This document shows, piece after piece, positions 18,416 to 26,334 of a stretch of 64,000 nt of DNA (position 1 is its first letter; every line of letters begins with the position of its first letter). The stretch comes from an uncultured Flavobacteriaceae bacterium. GTDB taxonomy: Bacteria; Bacteroidota; Bacteroidia; Flavobacteriales; Flavobacteriaceae. The translations under genes were made by a program, and so were the position numbers. Where the stretch lies: the NCBI GenBank assembly GCA_947487895.1, contig CANKYF010000004.1, forward strand, positions 124,001 through 188,000, read 5' to 3'. The notes beneath the pieces were generated by a model, which saw only the letters and a program-made list of their open reading frames with translations, did no database searches and had not been told where the DNA came from.

Positions 18416-19981
18416 TTATAATTCTCCTCTGCGTTTAACCAATTCAGCCTTGATTTTTCTTGCTCTACTTTCATTTAAGCTATACTTCCACATTACCCAA
18501 ATTGCTAATGCTGCTGTAAGTGAGGGTACTAAAATATCTGCTATTCTCAATCTATTCATAGTTTCTATAGATTGTTCTGCAATATTAGGATCAAACCCAA
18601 CTATTTTCAAAATTATTCCTCCGAGAACAAGCGCTATAGATTGCCCTATCTTCACCATTAACCAATAAATAGCTCCAAATGTTCCTTCTTTACGTGGCAT
18701 ACCATTTTCTAATTCATCTAAATCACAAACATCTGCTGTCATACTCATCATTAAAGTAAATAAGCCTCCCATTCCAAATGCAAATAATGGAATAGGAAGA
18801 AATATTAACCAAGGTACTTCACTGCCTGGGTCTATACTAAACCATGACATTCCAATGTTATCTAGTATAGGATTTAGAAATTCAAATATTGAACCTATTC
18901 CTGAGTTTAGACTCTTACCTAGACCAGTTTGGTTAAATTGACTATTCAATTCTTTATCAAATCCCCACCATTTTAGGAGATAACCTATAATTGATAGAGT
19001 TGTAGAAATAATAAAAGCTTTTCGTTTTCCCCATTTGTTTGCCATTTTTGATATTATTGGAATAACAATAAATGCAGTTATTATAGCATTTATTGTATTA
19101 AACCATGCAGGCCATGTTCCTGCTAATTCATAGCTGCCATTATACATATAAAAGACAATTATGAATACACCAAATGCTGCTACAAGTTGAAATCCATTAA
19201 ATACCAAAAATGTAGCTCCACATAATTTCATGAAAGGTTTATTTTTAGAAACTTGTTTAATTCCTGCAAGTAGTTCTTTCATATTTGATGCAAGGCTTTT
19301 AAAGCTTATTTCTTTTCTATTTTCCATATTAGCAGAGTCAATTCCTCTACAAAATATTGCTGGAAGCAAACCAAAAACCACACAAAGTGCTCCCACAATT
19401 AAAGCCATAGTTCTAACACCTTCTGTTTGTGTATTGAACGTATCTGTATCTGGAATAATTACATATAACCAAGGCACTATCATCCAAGCAATTTGTCCCA
19501 TTGTATTTGAAAATGCCATTAATCTTGTACGCTCATTATAATCTGATGTCATTTCGTAACCAAGCCCAACTAATGGTGTAGCAAACATTGTATTACCAAT
19601 TAAAAAGAGCAATTGAAGTACCATTACATGCCAAATAATATATGATTGAGATGCATTATCATCTATTTGCCACATCAAGAAGAAAAGTATACCGCTAATT
19701 ATCGCCCCAATAAAAATATAAGGTCTCCTTCTACCCCATTTAGACTTAGTATTATCCGAAATAAATCCCATTATCGGATCCGTTATAGAATCAAATATCC
19801 TAGGTAATCCTCCTAAAAGACCCGCCCACAATGGGTCTACTCCCCATGCGGTTAATAAGAAAAATTGAATAAAAACACCTAATGTTCCAGGTAAAATATT
19901 TAATATAAAATGACCAGCTCCGAAAGCTGCTTTTTGCCCCATTGGTACTCTATCTTTTGCTGCTGTTTTAACTGTTGACAT
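18416..19981 (-). CDS. MFS/GPH-type sugar:cation symporter
   Basis: This 521-residue polytopic membrane protein has about 12 hydrophobic segments. The cytoplasmic loop motif SDNTKSKWGRRRPYIFIGA after the second segment is typical of the glycoside-pentoside-hexuronide:cation symporter branch of the major facilitator superfamily, as is the related loop MANKWGKRKAFII in the second half. An early PRIFDSITDPIMGFISD segment also fits. It would carry glucose or short gluco-oligosaccharides across the inner membrane. It lies 19 bp from the GH30 gene and 21 bp from the cytoplasmic GH17 gene, so its cargo is probably laminarin-derived. Substrate is inferred from context. Confidence 0.88.
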   Translation of the reverse strand: MSTVKTAAKDRVPMGQKAAFGAGHFILNILPGTLGVFIQFFLLTAWGVDPLWAGLLGGLPRIFDSITDPIMGFISDNTKSKWGRRRPYIFIGAIISGILFFLMWQIDDNASQSYIIWHVMVLQLLFLIGNTMFATPLVGLGYEMTSDYNERTRLMAFSNTMGQIAWMIVPWLYVIIPDTDTFNTQTEGVRTMALIVGALCVVFGLLPAIFCRGIDSANMENRKEISFKSLASNMKELLAGIKQVSKNKPFMKLCGATFLVFNGFQLVAAFGVFIIVFYMYNGSYELAGTWPAWFNTINAIITAFIVIPIISKMANKWGKRKAFIISTTLSIIGYLLKWWGFDKELNSQFNQTGLGKSLNSGIGSIFEFLNPILDNIGMSWFSIDPGSEVPWLIFLPIPLFAFGMGGLFTLMMSMTADVCDLDELENGMPRKEGTFGAIYWLMVKIGQSIALVLGGIILKIVGFDPNIAEQSIETMNRLRIADILVPSLTAALAIWVMWKYSLNESRARKIKAELVKRRGEL

Positions 19982-20000
19982 AATTTTACTTGGTTATTAG

Positions 20001-21497
20001 TTAAACATCGTTTTTTGGAATCACAATAGTTTGAATTGCCTGAGCATCTATTGTAAATTCTACCATTTTTTCATTTAAGAGTAGGTTTATTGTTTTTGGA
20101 GCTTCAAATTCATTAAAAAGGACTACTGTTATTGATCCATCTGGGTTTTTCGCAGCAGTTGCCATAAGCTTATCATCAGAGTTTTCTACCTCAATAATTT
20201 TTGCTCCTGGTCTTATGTATTTACTAAAATGAGCCATCACATAATATATTGGTGTGAAATAGATTTGGTCTGCATCTGGATCTACAATTACTGGTGCTAC
20301 ACACCAATTTTTAAACCAATTTGGTCCACCTTGTGTATCTAAAACCATATTCCAATCTACCCATCCGTCAACCCAATTATTTAAACATCCAATAATATCT
20401 CTAGCATACCTGTTTACAGGCGAATATTTAGGGTGTAAATACTTTTCTTCTTCTGATGCCCAATCCCAACCCCAGTCTGTAGCTTCTTTTTTCCAATACC
20501 AGACATCGTCTTGCCATTTTGGAACTTCAGAATCTACACATCCTTCAGTTTCAATAAGGTATTTATCTGGTGCTTTGTTATGAGCATATTGCAATGCTTC
20601 AGGAAAATAATCATAGGTACTTTCATACCAATGAATGGCTGTGCCATGAAAGTATTTTGAAGATGCTTCATCTCTATACATCTCATCTACCCACTCTTTT
20701 AAGCCTGCTCTATTTTGATCATATCCTAGAATAATTTTATCGCCATATCCATCTGCTTCAAGTTTGGGGCCTAAATAAAATTGCACAAAATCTGTCATTT
20801 CCTTTGGCGAAAAATGCATGCTTTCCCAATTGTTACCGTTTCCATGAGGTTCATTTTCAACAGTAAAACCCCATATATCTATTCCTTCGGCTTTATAGGC
20901 ATCTAAATATTTTGAAAAAAACAATGCCCAGGTATCATAATATTCTGGTAATAGTTTGCCTCCTACCCAATGGTTATTGTCTTTCATCCAAGGGGATGCA
21001 GTCCAAGGAGATGCAAAAATTTTAAATCCATCTTCAGATATTTCTAAAGCATCTTTTATCATAGGAATCAAATCATCTTTATCTTCTTCAATAGTAAAGT
21101 GTTCAAGATTTTTATCTCCTTCTACAGGAGCATAAGAATAGTTGCTTAATGAAAAATCACAAGAATTCATGTGTGTTCTTGTTAAAGAATAATTTGCACC
21201 ATATTTTGAAAAATAGGCATGTAAAATAGTGTCTCTTTTACCCTTACTTAATTTGTTCAACAAGTATGCTGAAGACTCAGTAAATGCGCCTCCAAAGCCA
21301 GTAATGGTTTGGTATGTTTTTTCAAGGTTTATCTTTAAAGTTACCATAGAATCTGTTTTTTTAAATTCAGTAACTTTTGTGAGCTTGTTCCCTGCTGCAG
21401 AAGTTTGGTACACCTTAATTTTTAAGCTTTTATCAGTTTCTTTACATCCCATAACTAATATTGCAAACACATATAAAAAATAGTTTAGCTTTTTCAT
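20001..21497 (-). CDS. GH30 beta-glucosidase/beta-1,6-glucanase-like lipoprotein
   Basis: The 498-residue lipoprotein (lipobox AILVMGC) shows GH30 clan A features: QTITGFGGAFTESSAYLL near the start, IWGFTVENEPHGN with Glu216 as likely acid/base, and YLIETEGC with Glu318 as likely nucleophile. A beta-sandwich side domain closes the protein (ITVVLFNEFEAPKTINLLL). Characterised relatives in laminarin loci remove or cut beta-1,6-linked glucose branches. This specificity is an inference from the neighbours, since other GH30 members act on xylan or glucosylceramide. The lipoprotein signal suggests a periplasmic or outer-membrane position. Neighbour spacing is 13 and 19 bp, so it sits in the middle of one operon. 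Confidence 0.87.
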   Translation of the reverse strand: MKKLNYFLYVFAILVMGCKETDKSLKIKVYQTSAAGNKLTKVTEFKKTDSMVTLKINLEKTYQTITGFGGAFTESSAYLLNKLSKGKRDTILHAYFSKYGANYSLTRTHMNSCDFSLSNYSYAPVEGDKNLEHFTIEEDKDDLIPMIKDALEISEDGFKIFASPWTASPWMKDNNHWVGGKLLPEYYDTWALFFSKYLDAYKAEGIDIWGFTVENEPHGNGNNWESMHFSPKEMTDFVQFYLGPKLEADGYGDKIILGYDQNRAGLKEWVDEMYRDEASSKYFHGTAIHWYESTYDYFPEALQYAHNKAPDKYLIETEGCVDSEVPKWQDDVWYWKKEATDWGWDWASEEEKYLHPKYSPVNRYARDIIGCLNNWVDGWVDWNMVLDTQGGPNWFKNWCVAPVIVDPDADQIYFTPIYYVMAHFSKYIRPGAKIIEVENSDDKLMATAAKNPDGSITVVLFNEFEAPKTINLLLNEKMVEFTIDAQAIQTIVIPKNDV

Positions 21498-21510
21498 GAT
21501 TAATAATTTT

Positions 21511-22776
21511 CTAGTGAGTCACTTTTATACCAATGACTGATGGTGGTACCAAAACATCATCTTTTAAATTTTCAAAATCACCATTGTACGTTTTAGTGAT
21601 TGGGTTTCCATCTCTTGAGAGCCCTTTAAAAACACCTTTATCAACTAAGTCCCATAAGGCATATTTAGCTTGACCTTTAAGGTTTATTAATCCAAAATGA
21701 TTTTCTGAACCTAATTTATTTCCTGCATCTTTCCATTGTTCATCAAATGCTTCAAAATAGAAACATGAAATATTGTTTTCATTACTCCATTTTCTTATTA
21801 ATTGATGATATCGTCCTGATTTATATTCGTCTGTAGCTCTAGCGCCATTAGTTCCATAATGTCCGTTAGAAACTGTGGCCCAACCTGTTTCTCCTATATG
21901 AATAGGCTTATTAACTCCTAAACTTTTCATGTAATTTGTTACACTATCATATTGTTTTTGGGCAAACGTTAGTGCACGTTGCATTGCTTGTTCAATTTTA
22001 GCCTCATTAGATTGTAATGTCTCATTTTCTGGCACCAACCAAAACTCAGGGTTGTAATGGGTATTATGCATTGGGTAGGTATGCATAGATATATAATCTA
22101 CCGTCTTTATAAGTGCTTCTAAATCTTTGGTATGATAACTAGGATCACCACCTCCCCAAGACGAAAAATCATCAGAACTTGTAATCCATAAATCTTTTGA
22201 CAAGTCTCCTTTTGTCTTTAAATCTTGCAAATGATTTACCCATTTTAATATTACATTAGGGCGAACAAAGTAGCTAGCAGCCCAGTTTACCATAGCTTCA
22301 TTACCAACCGCTATAATTTTTATAATGTCTGGGTATTGCTTAGCTAAAGCTACTGCTCTAGCTATTTCAGCTTCATTTTGCTCACTTTCTACTTCATGAT
22401 CTGGAGCTTTATCTGTCCAGGCATTTTTACAATCAATCCAAGCCCCAAGCATTACATACATTTCAAAATTTGGATCTTCAACTTTCAGTTCTCTAATAGC
22501 CTTGAGAATATTTGTAGCTTGTTGTAATTGTACATTATAAGTTCTTAGAATTTTAATGCCCATTGCCGCTAAAATCTTCATATCATCTTTTAGCTCTTTT
22601 ATTGTAGGTTGAATATCTCTTGTTTTTTGACGATAACCTCCATAAGAAATGGCCAAATATTCTGGATTTCCTAGAATTTCAGCTGCTGTTAACTGTTTAA
22701 CCTCTTTTGGTTTATCATTACATCCTAACATTATTATAAATATTGATAGTGTTATATACTTCTTTAAACTTGACAT
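21511..22776 (-). CDS. GH17 beta-1,3-glucanase lipoprotein
   Basis: The 421-residue lipoprotein (IIMLGCNDKPKE) has a GH17-type barrel: IIAVGNEAMVNW with Glu160 as likely acid/base, ISMHTYPMHN, PIHIGETGWATV with Glu296 as likely nucleophile, and CFYFEAFDEQWK. It differs from the shorter cytoplasmic GH17 of the same operon by its signal and by insertions of about 50 residues before the nucleophile. The pair therefore probably works on either side of the inner membrane, first on longer and then on shorter beta-1,3-glucan. It begins 11 bp after the phosphorylase-like gene and is followed by GH30 after 13 bp. Confidence 0.85.
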   Translation of the reverse strand: MSSLKKYITLSIFIIMLGCNDKPKEVKQLTAAEILGNPEYLAISYGGYRQKTRDIQPTIKELKDDMKILAAMGIKILRTYNVQLQQATNILKAIRELKVEDPNFEMYVMLGAWIDCKNAWTDKAPDHEVESEQNEAEIARAVALAKQYPDIIKIIAVGNEAMVNWAASYFVRPNVILKWVNHLQDLKTKGDLSKDLWITSSDDFSSWGGGDPSYHTKDLEALIKTVDYISMHTYPMHNTHYNPEFWLVPENETLQSNEAKIEQAMQRALTFAQKQYDSVTNYMKSLGVNKPIHIGETGWATVSNGHYGTNGARATDEYKSGRYHQLIRKWSNENNISCFYFEAFDEQWKDAGNKLGSENHFGLINLKGQAKYALWDLVDKGVFKGLSRDGNPITKTYNGDFENLKDDVLVPPSVIGIKVTH

Positions 22777-22787
22777 TATTAGCGATT

Positions 22788-25700
22788 CTACTTTTTCATG
22801 TAAACTATAATCTTATTTACCTCTCCTTTTCTTTCGAAAATAGATTTAGATGCCGCCCAATCCAGACTTGTTGAATCAAAATCAACTTGCCTGCTATTGT
22901 TAAAGAGAATTTTAACTTTCTCTTGATCTGAAATTTTGTAGATTATAGGGACTTGACAGTACGTAAAACAAAGTGAATTGGCTTCAATGTTGATATGTTG
23001 CTCTTCATTATTCACATTAGTAAAACTGAATATTGAAGGTGCTTTTAAAAACTCTTTGGTTTGTAATAAATTTGGTTTAAATACTATGTTTCCATTCTCG
23101 ACAAACACGCCTAATTCACCAAACCTGCTCAAAATATCTTCTTTTACCTGCCCAGTCATTCCTGGTTGTTGAGCACCTTTTGTTGCTGGTGTATGAGAAT
23201 ATGGATCGGTTGGGAAAGCGCCATATAATACTGGTGATTTATGAACTCCTATACCTGCATTAATTTCATAGTAATGTTCTAATAATCTACCTATTGTTTC
23301 TTCAGATTCATTGGTATTTATTGCTAGCAAACAATTTTCTTGTACCGCCAACAATAACTTAGATACCATATGCCAATAGATAGAACCTAATCCTTCATAG
23401 CCAAAAAATGTTCCTGAACGACCTGTGAACGATTTATGGTCGAAAATATCTTCAAAAATTTGAAGTAGTTCGATCCTTTCAACATCAACTAAATCTTTGT
23501 AATTTTCTGTTAATGCATCCAGTGCTTTGTTTAAACTATTTGCATTATTGAAATTGCTGTTAAAGTGATAATCACCCTTAACATCTTTTTCAATTATTTG
23601 CCTATTACCATCAGCAACTAGCTGTTTTAGGAGTAACGAATTCTCAATTTTATTTGCTGATACATTATTCTTTTTATCAAACCTAGGAAGCGCTTTATCT
23701 GGATATAATATATAGCTATACTGATCTTCTCTAAATAGTGCACTACTTTTTAAACCATCTAATAAACTTAGGGCTTCATTAGGAGATAAATATCCTGAAC
23801 TTAAAGCTGCTACCTGACCTTCAAGCATTTCTGATAAGTAAGATATTGAAACCTCATTCTTAGTTTCAACAGTCATTAAATTATAAGCATGGTACATATT
23901 ATCATCTCGCTTATTAGCTTTAATACTATGCTCTAAATAGAGTTTAGCAACTTCAATAAAACTTGCAATTACTTCTATATTTAATTCCGATTTTACATTT
24001 GAAAAGCCTTTACTATAAATACTATCTCGGTAATTGCTACCAGCTTTCCCTAAGCCATCTAAAACGGTTTTCCTATCTGTATTTGATATACTATCAGAAA
24101 GTATATGTGTATTAGCCAATAAAACTTCAGCTATCTCATTAAAGAAAATTTCTAATTCTTTTGAGATTTTCACCTTTTTAACTTCAGATTTTGAAACAAT
24201 GCTTTCAAAGAAATTCAAAAATCTATAGATGTAATATAGCGTTACCATTGACACCCCATTACCAACTAATGCATTGTTGGCATCGTTCCATTCAGGACGT
24301 TGGGTATTTAACCAAATACCTCCTTCTGGAATGAAGTTTGAAATTTTAGCAAGTAATGTGGCTAATAGTTTTTCTATTAGATTAACTCTATAAATATTCG
24401 ATTTTGAATCAACTAATAATGCCCCATCTGCACCCAGAATATCTCTTCTTTCATTTATGGTCTGATCTAATTTATAATCAAAATCGATTGTATCTTTTGG
24501 ATTTTTTAAAGTATTCTCATAACTCTTTATCTTATAAGGCACATTGGCGTAAACAAATACGTCTTGATTAAAACGTCTTTCTAAACTGCCTGGATAATGA
24601 TTTTCAATAAATTCAAGGAATTTCAACAAATAAATAATTTGATGATCTCCCCAATATCCAATATAAGACCATGGGTCATGTTCTTCAATTACTTCCCAAT
24701 CAAAACCATCTTTTGTAACTCTGTAAGGATTATAACCATCAAAAGTTGTAGCGTTTAAAAATTTATGAATCATCCCTTCAATAAACTCAGGATAAGAGTG
24801 AGCTAAAGCTTCCCAGTTTTGAAAAATATCTCGCCAGTTACCCTCATAATCCAAAATTTTAGAGCCATCTATTTCATTTCTTGTATTAATAGAAAATTTG
24901 TTCCAAGGTCTACTAGGATCTCCATGTCTTCTACTAAATTTTAGAGGTAAGTATTCAAAACACAAACGTTTAAAATCTTTGTTTTCATCTTTCTCTGCTA
25001 CCTTTTGAATATCTTCTAACGTGAATAAATCATTAAACGTTTTTAAAAGTGTGTATTTTTCTTTAAAGACCTCTTTGTTAGCTTTTTTTATGTAGTTTAT
25101 AAAGTCCTTCTTTTCAATGGTATACCCATCATCAAAAATGCCACCTCTCATGATGTTAAAAAGAGTATTTGAGAAGTGTCTTGTGTTTGTTAATGGATCT
25201 TCTGTAAGTTGTATACCATCAGATACTGTAACTAAATTAATTAGGCGTTCTGTACCAAGATCAATGTCTTTTTGAACTAAATCCTGTAAATTGTTTTGAT
25301 TTTTAATGATATCTCCAACTTGAACAATATCAGATATAGATTGATTCACATTGGCAACAAATAGCCATTTTTTTTCTTCGGAAGGATATAAACTAATATC
25401 TGAAGCTATAAAATAAGCACCTTTTTCAGCTTTCATATCAACTTCTTGATGAATTGCCTCTCCTCTTCTGAAACTATCTAATTGAAACGACGAAATTAAA
25501 TAGGTTGGATTTTCTAATCCTGTAGCCCAAACACTATTGGCTTTTAATGCTTCGCTTGGTTCAGCCTTATCAACTATAACAGCACTTAACGCATATATTC
25601 CTAACCCAATTTCTTTCTGTAATTCACTTTTTTTGTATGCATCTACAAGGTTACTTCTGCTATTTTGTAAATCTGATGTAACACCAGCAGGCAAAATATT

Positions 25701-26249
25701 TTGTAAACCATCTAATATTGAAACATTAATAGTTTCACTAGTATTATTGATTAAAGTAGATTTTTTTACGAATCCAAACTGATTACTAGAATTCCATTCG
25801 TATTGAAATGTTAAACCTAAATCTAAGTTATGCTCTTCAAATACAATTTTATTACCGTAGATATTTTTATAAAGGTTTGTTTGTGTTTTATATAAACCTG
25901 TTTGACGAATAGAAAATGGTTCCCAAAATTGCGTTTTTCCATTTTTATTAATTCGAAAAATTGCTTTGCTACCAGTAATTTCAGCCATTTCCGTAATCTT
26001 ATCATCTGTATAATATGGAAATAGTGAAAATTCAGCATTTTTACGTCCAGCTGTTACACCTCCATTACTAGAAATAAACATCCAGTGATTAGAATCACTA
26101 ACAATGCTCATAAAAAATGGACGCATTTTATCGCTGTTCGAAATCTTATAATAAGTCTCGTTGTTAAAAGTTACTAATTCTCCGTTTATAGTACTCATAT
26201 CTTTTGAAACTTTTGACTCGTCTTTAAAAGTAGTTTCTATCATTTTCAA
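22788..26249 (-). CDS. GH149-like beta-1,3-oligoglucan phosphorylase
   Basis: The protein has 1153 residues and no signal peptide, so it is cytoplasmic. It opens with a beta-sandwich domain (SNHWMFISSNGGVTAGRKNA, then WEPFSIRQTGLY). A long helical (alpha/alpha)6-type region follows with KILDYEGNWRDIFQNWEALA, SYIGYWGDHQIIYLLKFLE, GGIWLNTQRPEWNDANNAL and SFTGRSGTFFGYEGLGSIYW. These motifs are those of the disaccharide and beta-glucan phosphorylase group (GH94, GH149, GH161). Size and overall pattern fit GH149, whose known members split beta-1,3-gluco-oligosaccharides with phosphate to give glucose-1-phosphate. The Asp in PEWNDANN is the likely general acid. Family choice is from memory, not a search. 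It sits between a hairpin and the GH17 gene. An alternative start is Met18. Confidence 0.72.
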   Translation of the reverse strand: MKMIETTFKDESKVSKDMSTINGELVTFNNETYYKISNSDKMRPFFMSIVSDSNHWMFISSNGGVTAGRKNAEFSLFPYYTDDKITEMAEITGSKAIFRINKNGKTQFWEPFSIRQTGLYKTQTNLYKNIYGNKIVFEEHNLDLGLTFQYEWNSSNQFGFVKKSTLINNTSETINVSILDGLQNILPAGVTSDLQNSRSNLVDAYKKSELQKEIGLGIYALSAVIVDKAEPSEALKANSVWATGLENPTYLISSFQLDSFRRGEAIHQEVDMKAEKGAYFIASDISLYPSEEKKWLFVANVNQSISDIVQVGDIIKNQNNLQDLVQKDIDLGTERLINLVTVSDGIQLTEDPLTNTRHFSNTLFNIMRGGIFDDGYTIEKKDFINYIKKANKEVFKEKYTLLKTFNDLFTLEDIQKVAEKDENKDFKRLCFEYLPLKFSRRHGDPSRPWNKFSINTRNEIDGSKILDYEGNWRDIFQNWEALAHSYPEFIEGMIHKFLNATTFDGYNPYRVTKDGFDWEVIEEHDPWSYIGYWGDHQIIYLLKFLEFIENHYPGSLERRFNQDVFVYANVPYKIKSYENTLKNPKDTIDFDYKLDQTINERRDILGADGALLVDSKSNIYRVNLIEKLLATLLAKISNFIPEGGIWLNTQRPEWNDANNALVGNGVSMVTLYYIYRFLNFFESIVSKSEVKKVKISKELEIFFNEIAEVLLANTHILSDSISNTDRKTVLDGLGKAGSNYRDSIYSKGFSNVKSELNIEVIASFIEVAKLYLEHSIKANKRDDNMYHAYNLMTVETKNEVSISYLSEMLEGQVAALSSGYLSPNEALSLLDGLKSSALFREDQYSYILYPDKALPRFDKKNNVSANKIENSLLLKQLVADGNRQIIEKDVKGDYHFNSNFNNANSLNKALDALTENYKDLVDVERIELLQIFEDIFDHKSFTGRSGTFFGYEGLGSIYWHMVSKLLLAVQENCLLAINTNESEETIGRLLEHYYEINAGIGVHKSPVLYGAFPTDPYSHTPATKGAQQPGMTGQVKEDILSRFGELGVFVENGNIVFKPNLLQTKEFLKAPSIFSFTNVNNEEQHINIEANSLCFTYCQVPIIYKISDQEKVKILFNNSRQVDFDSTSLDWAASKSIFERKGEVNKIIVYMKK

Positions 26250-26273
26250 CTTAGGTTCATTAAAATTTGAGAA

Positions 26274-26305
26274 TAAAGGCTAGCCAGTTAAAATGCTAGC
26301 CTTTA
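26274..26305 (-). terminator. Hairpin between lipoprotein and phosphorylase genes
   Basis: TAAAGGCTAGC (26274-26284) pairs with GCTAGCCTTTA (26295-26305). It lies 29 bp after the CBM-repeat lipoprotein stop and 24 bp before the phosphorylase start. The following T-tract on the minus strand is weak (TTATTCTC), so it may act as a partial terminator or a stabilising mRNA hairpin that separates the surface and intracellular halves of the locus. Confidence 0.6.
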
Positions 26306-26334
26306 CAATAATTAATTGGTTGTTTTTAGTGATA

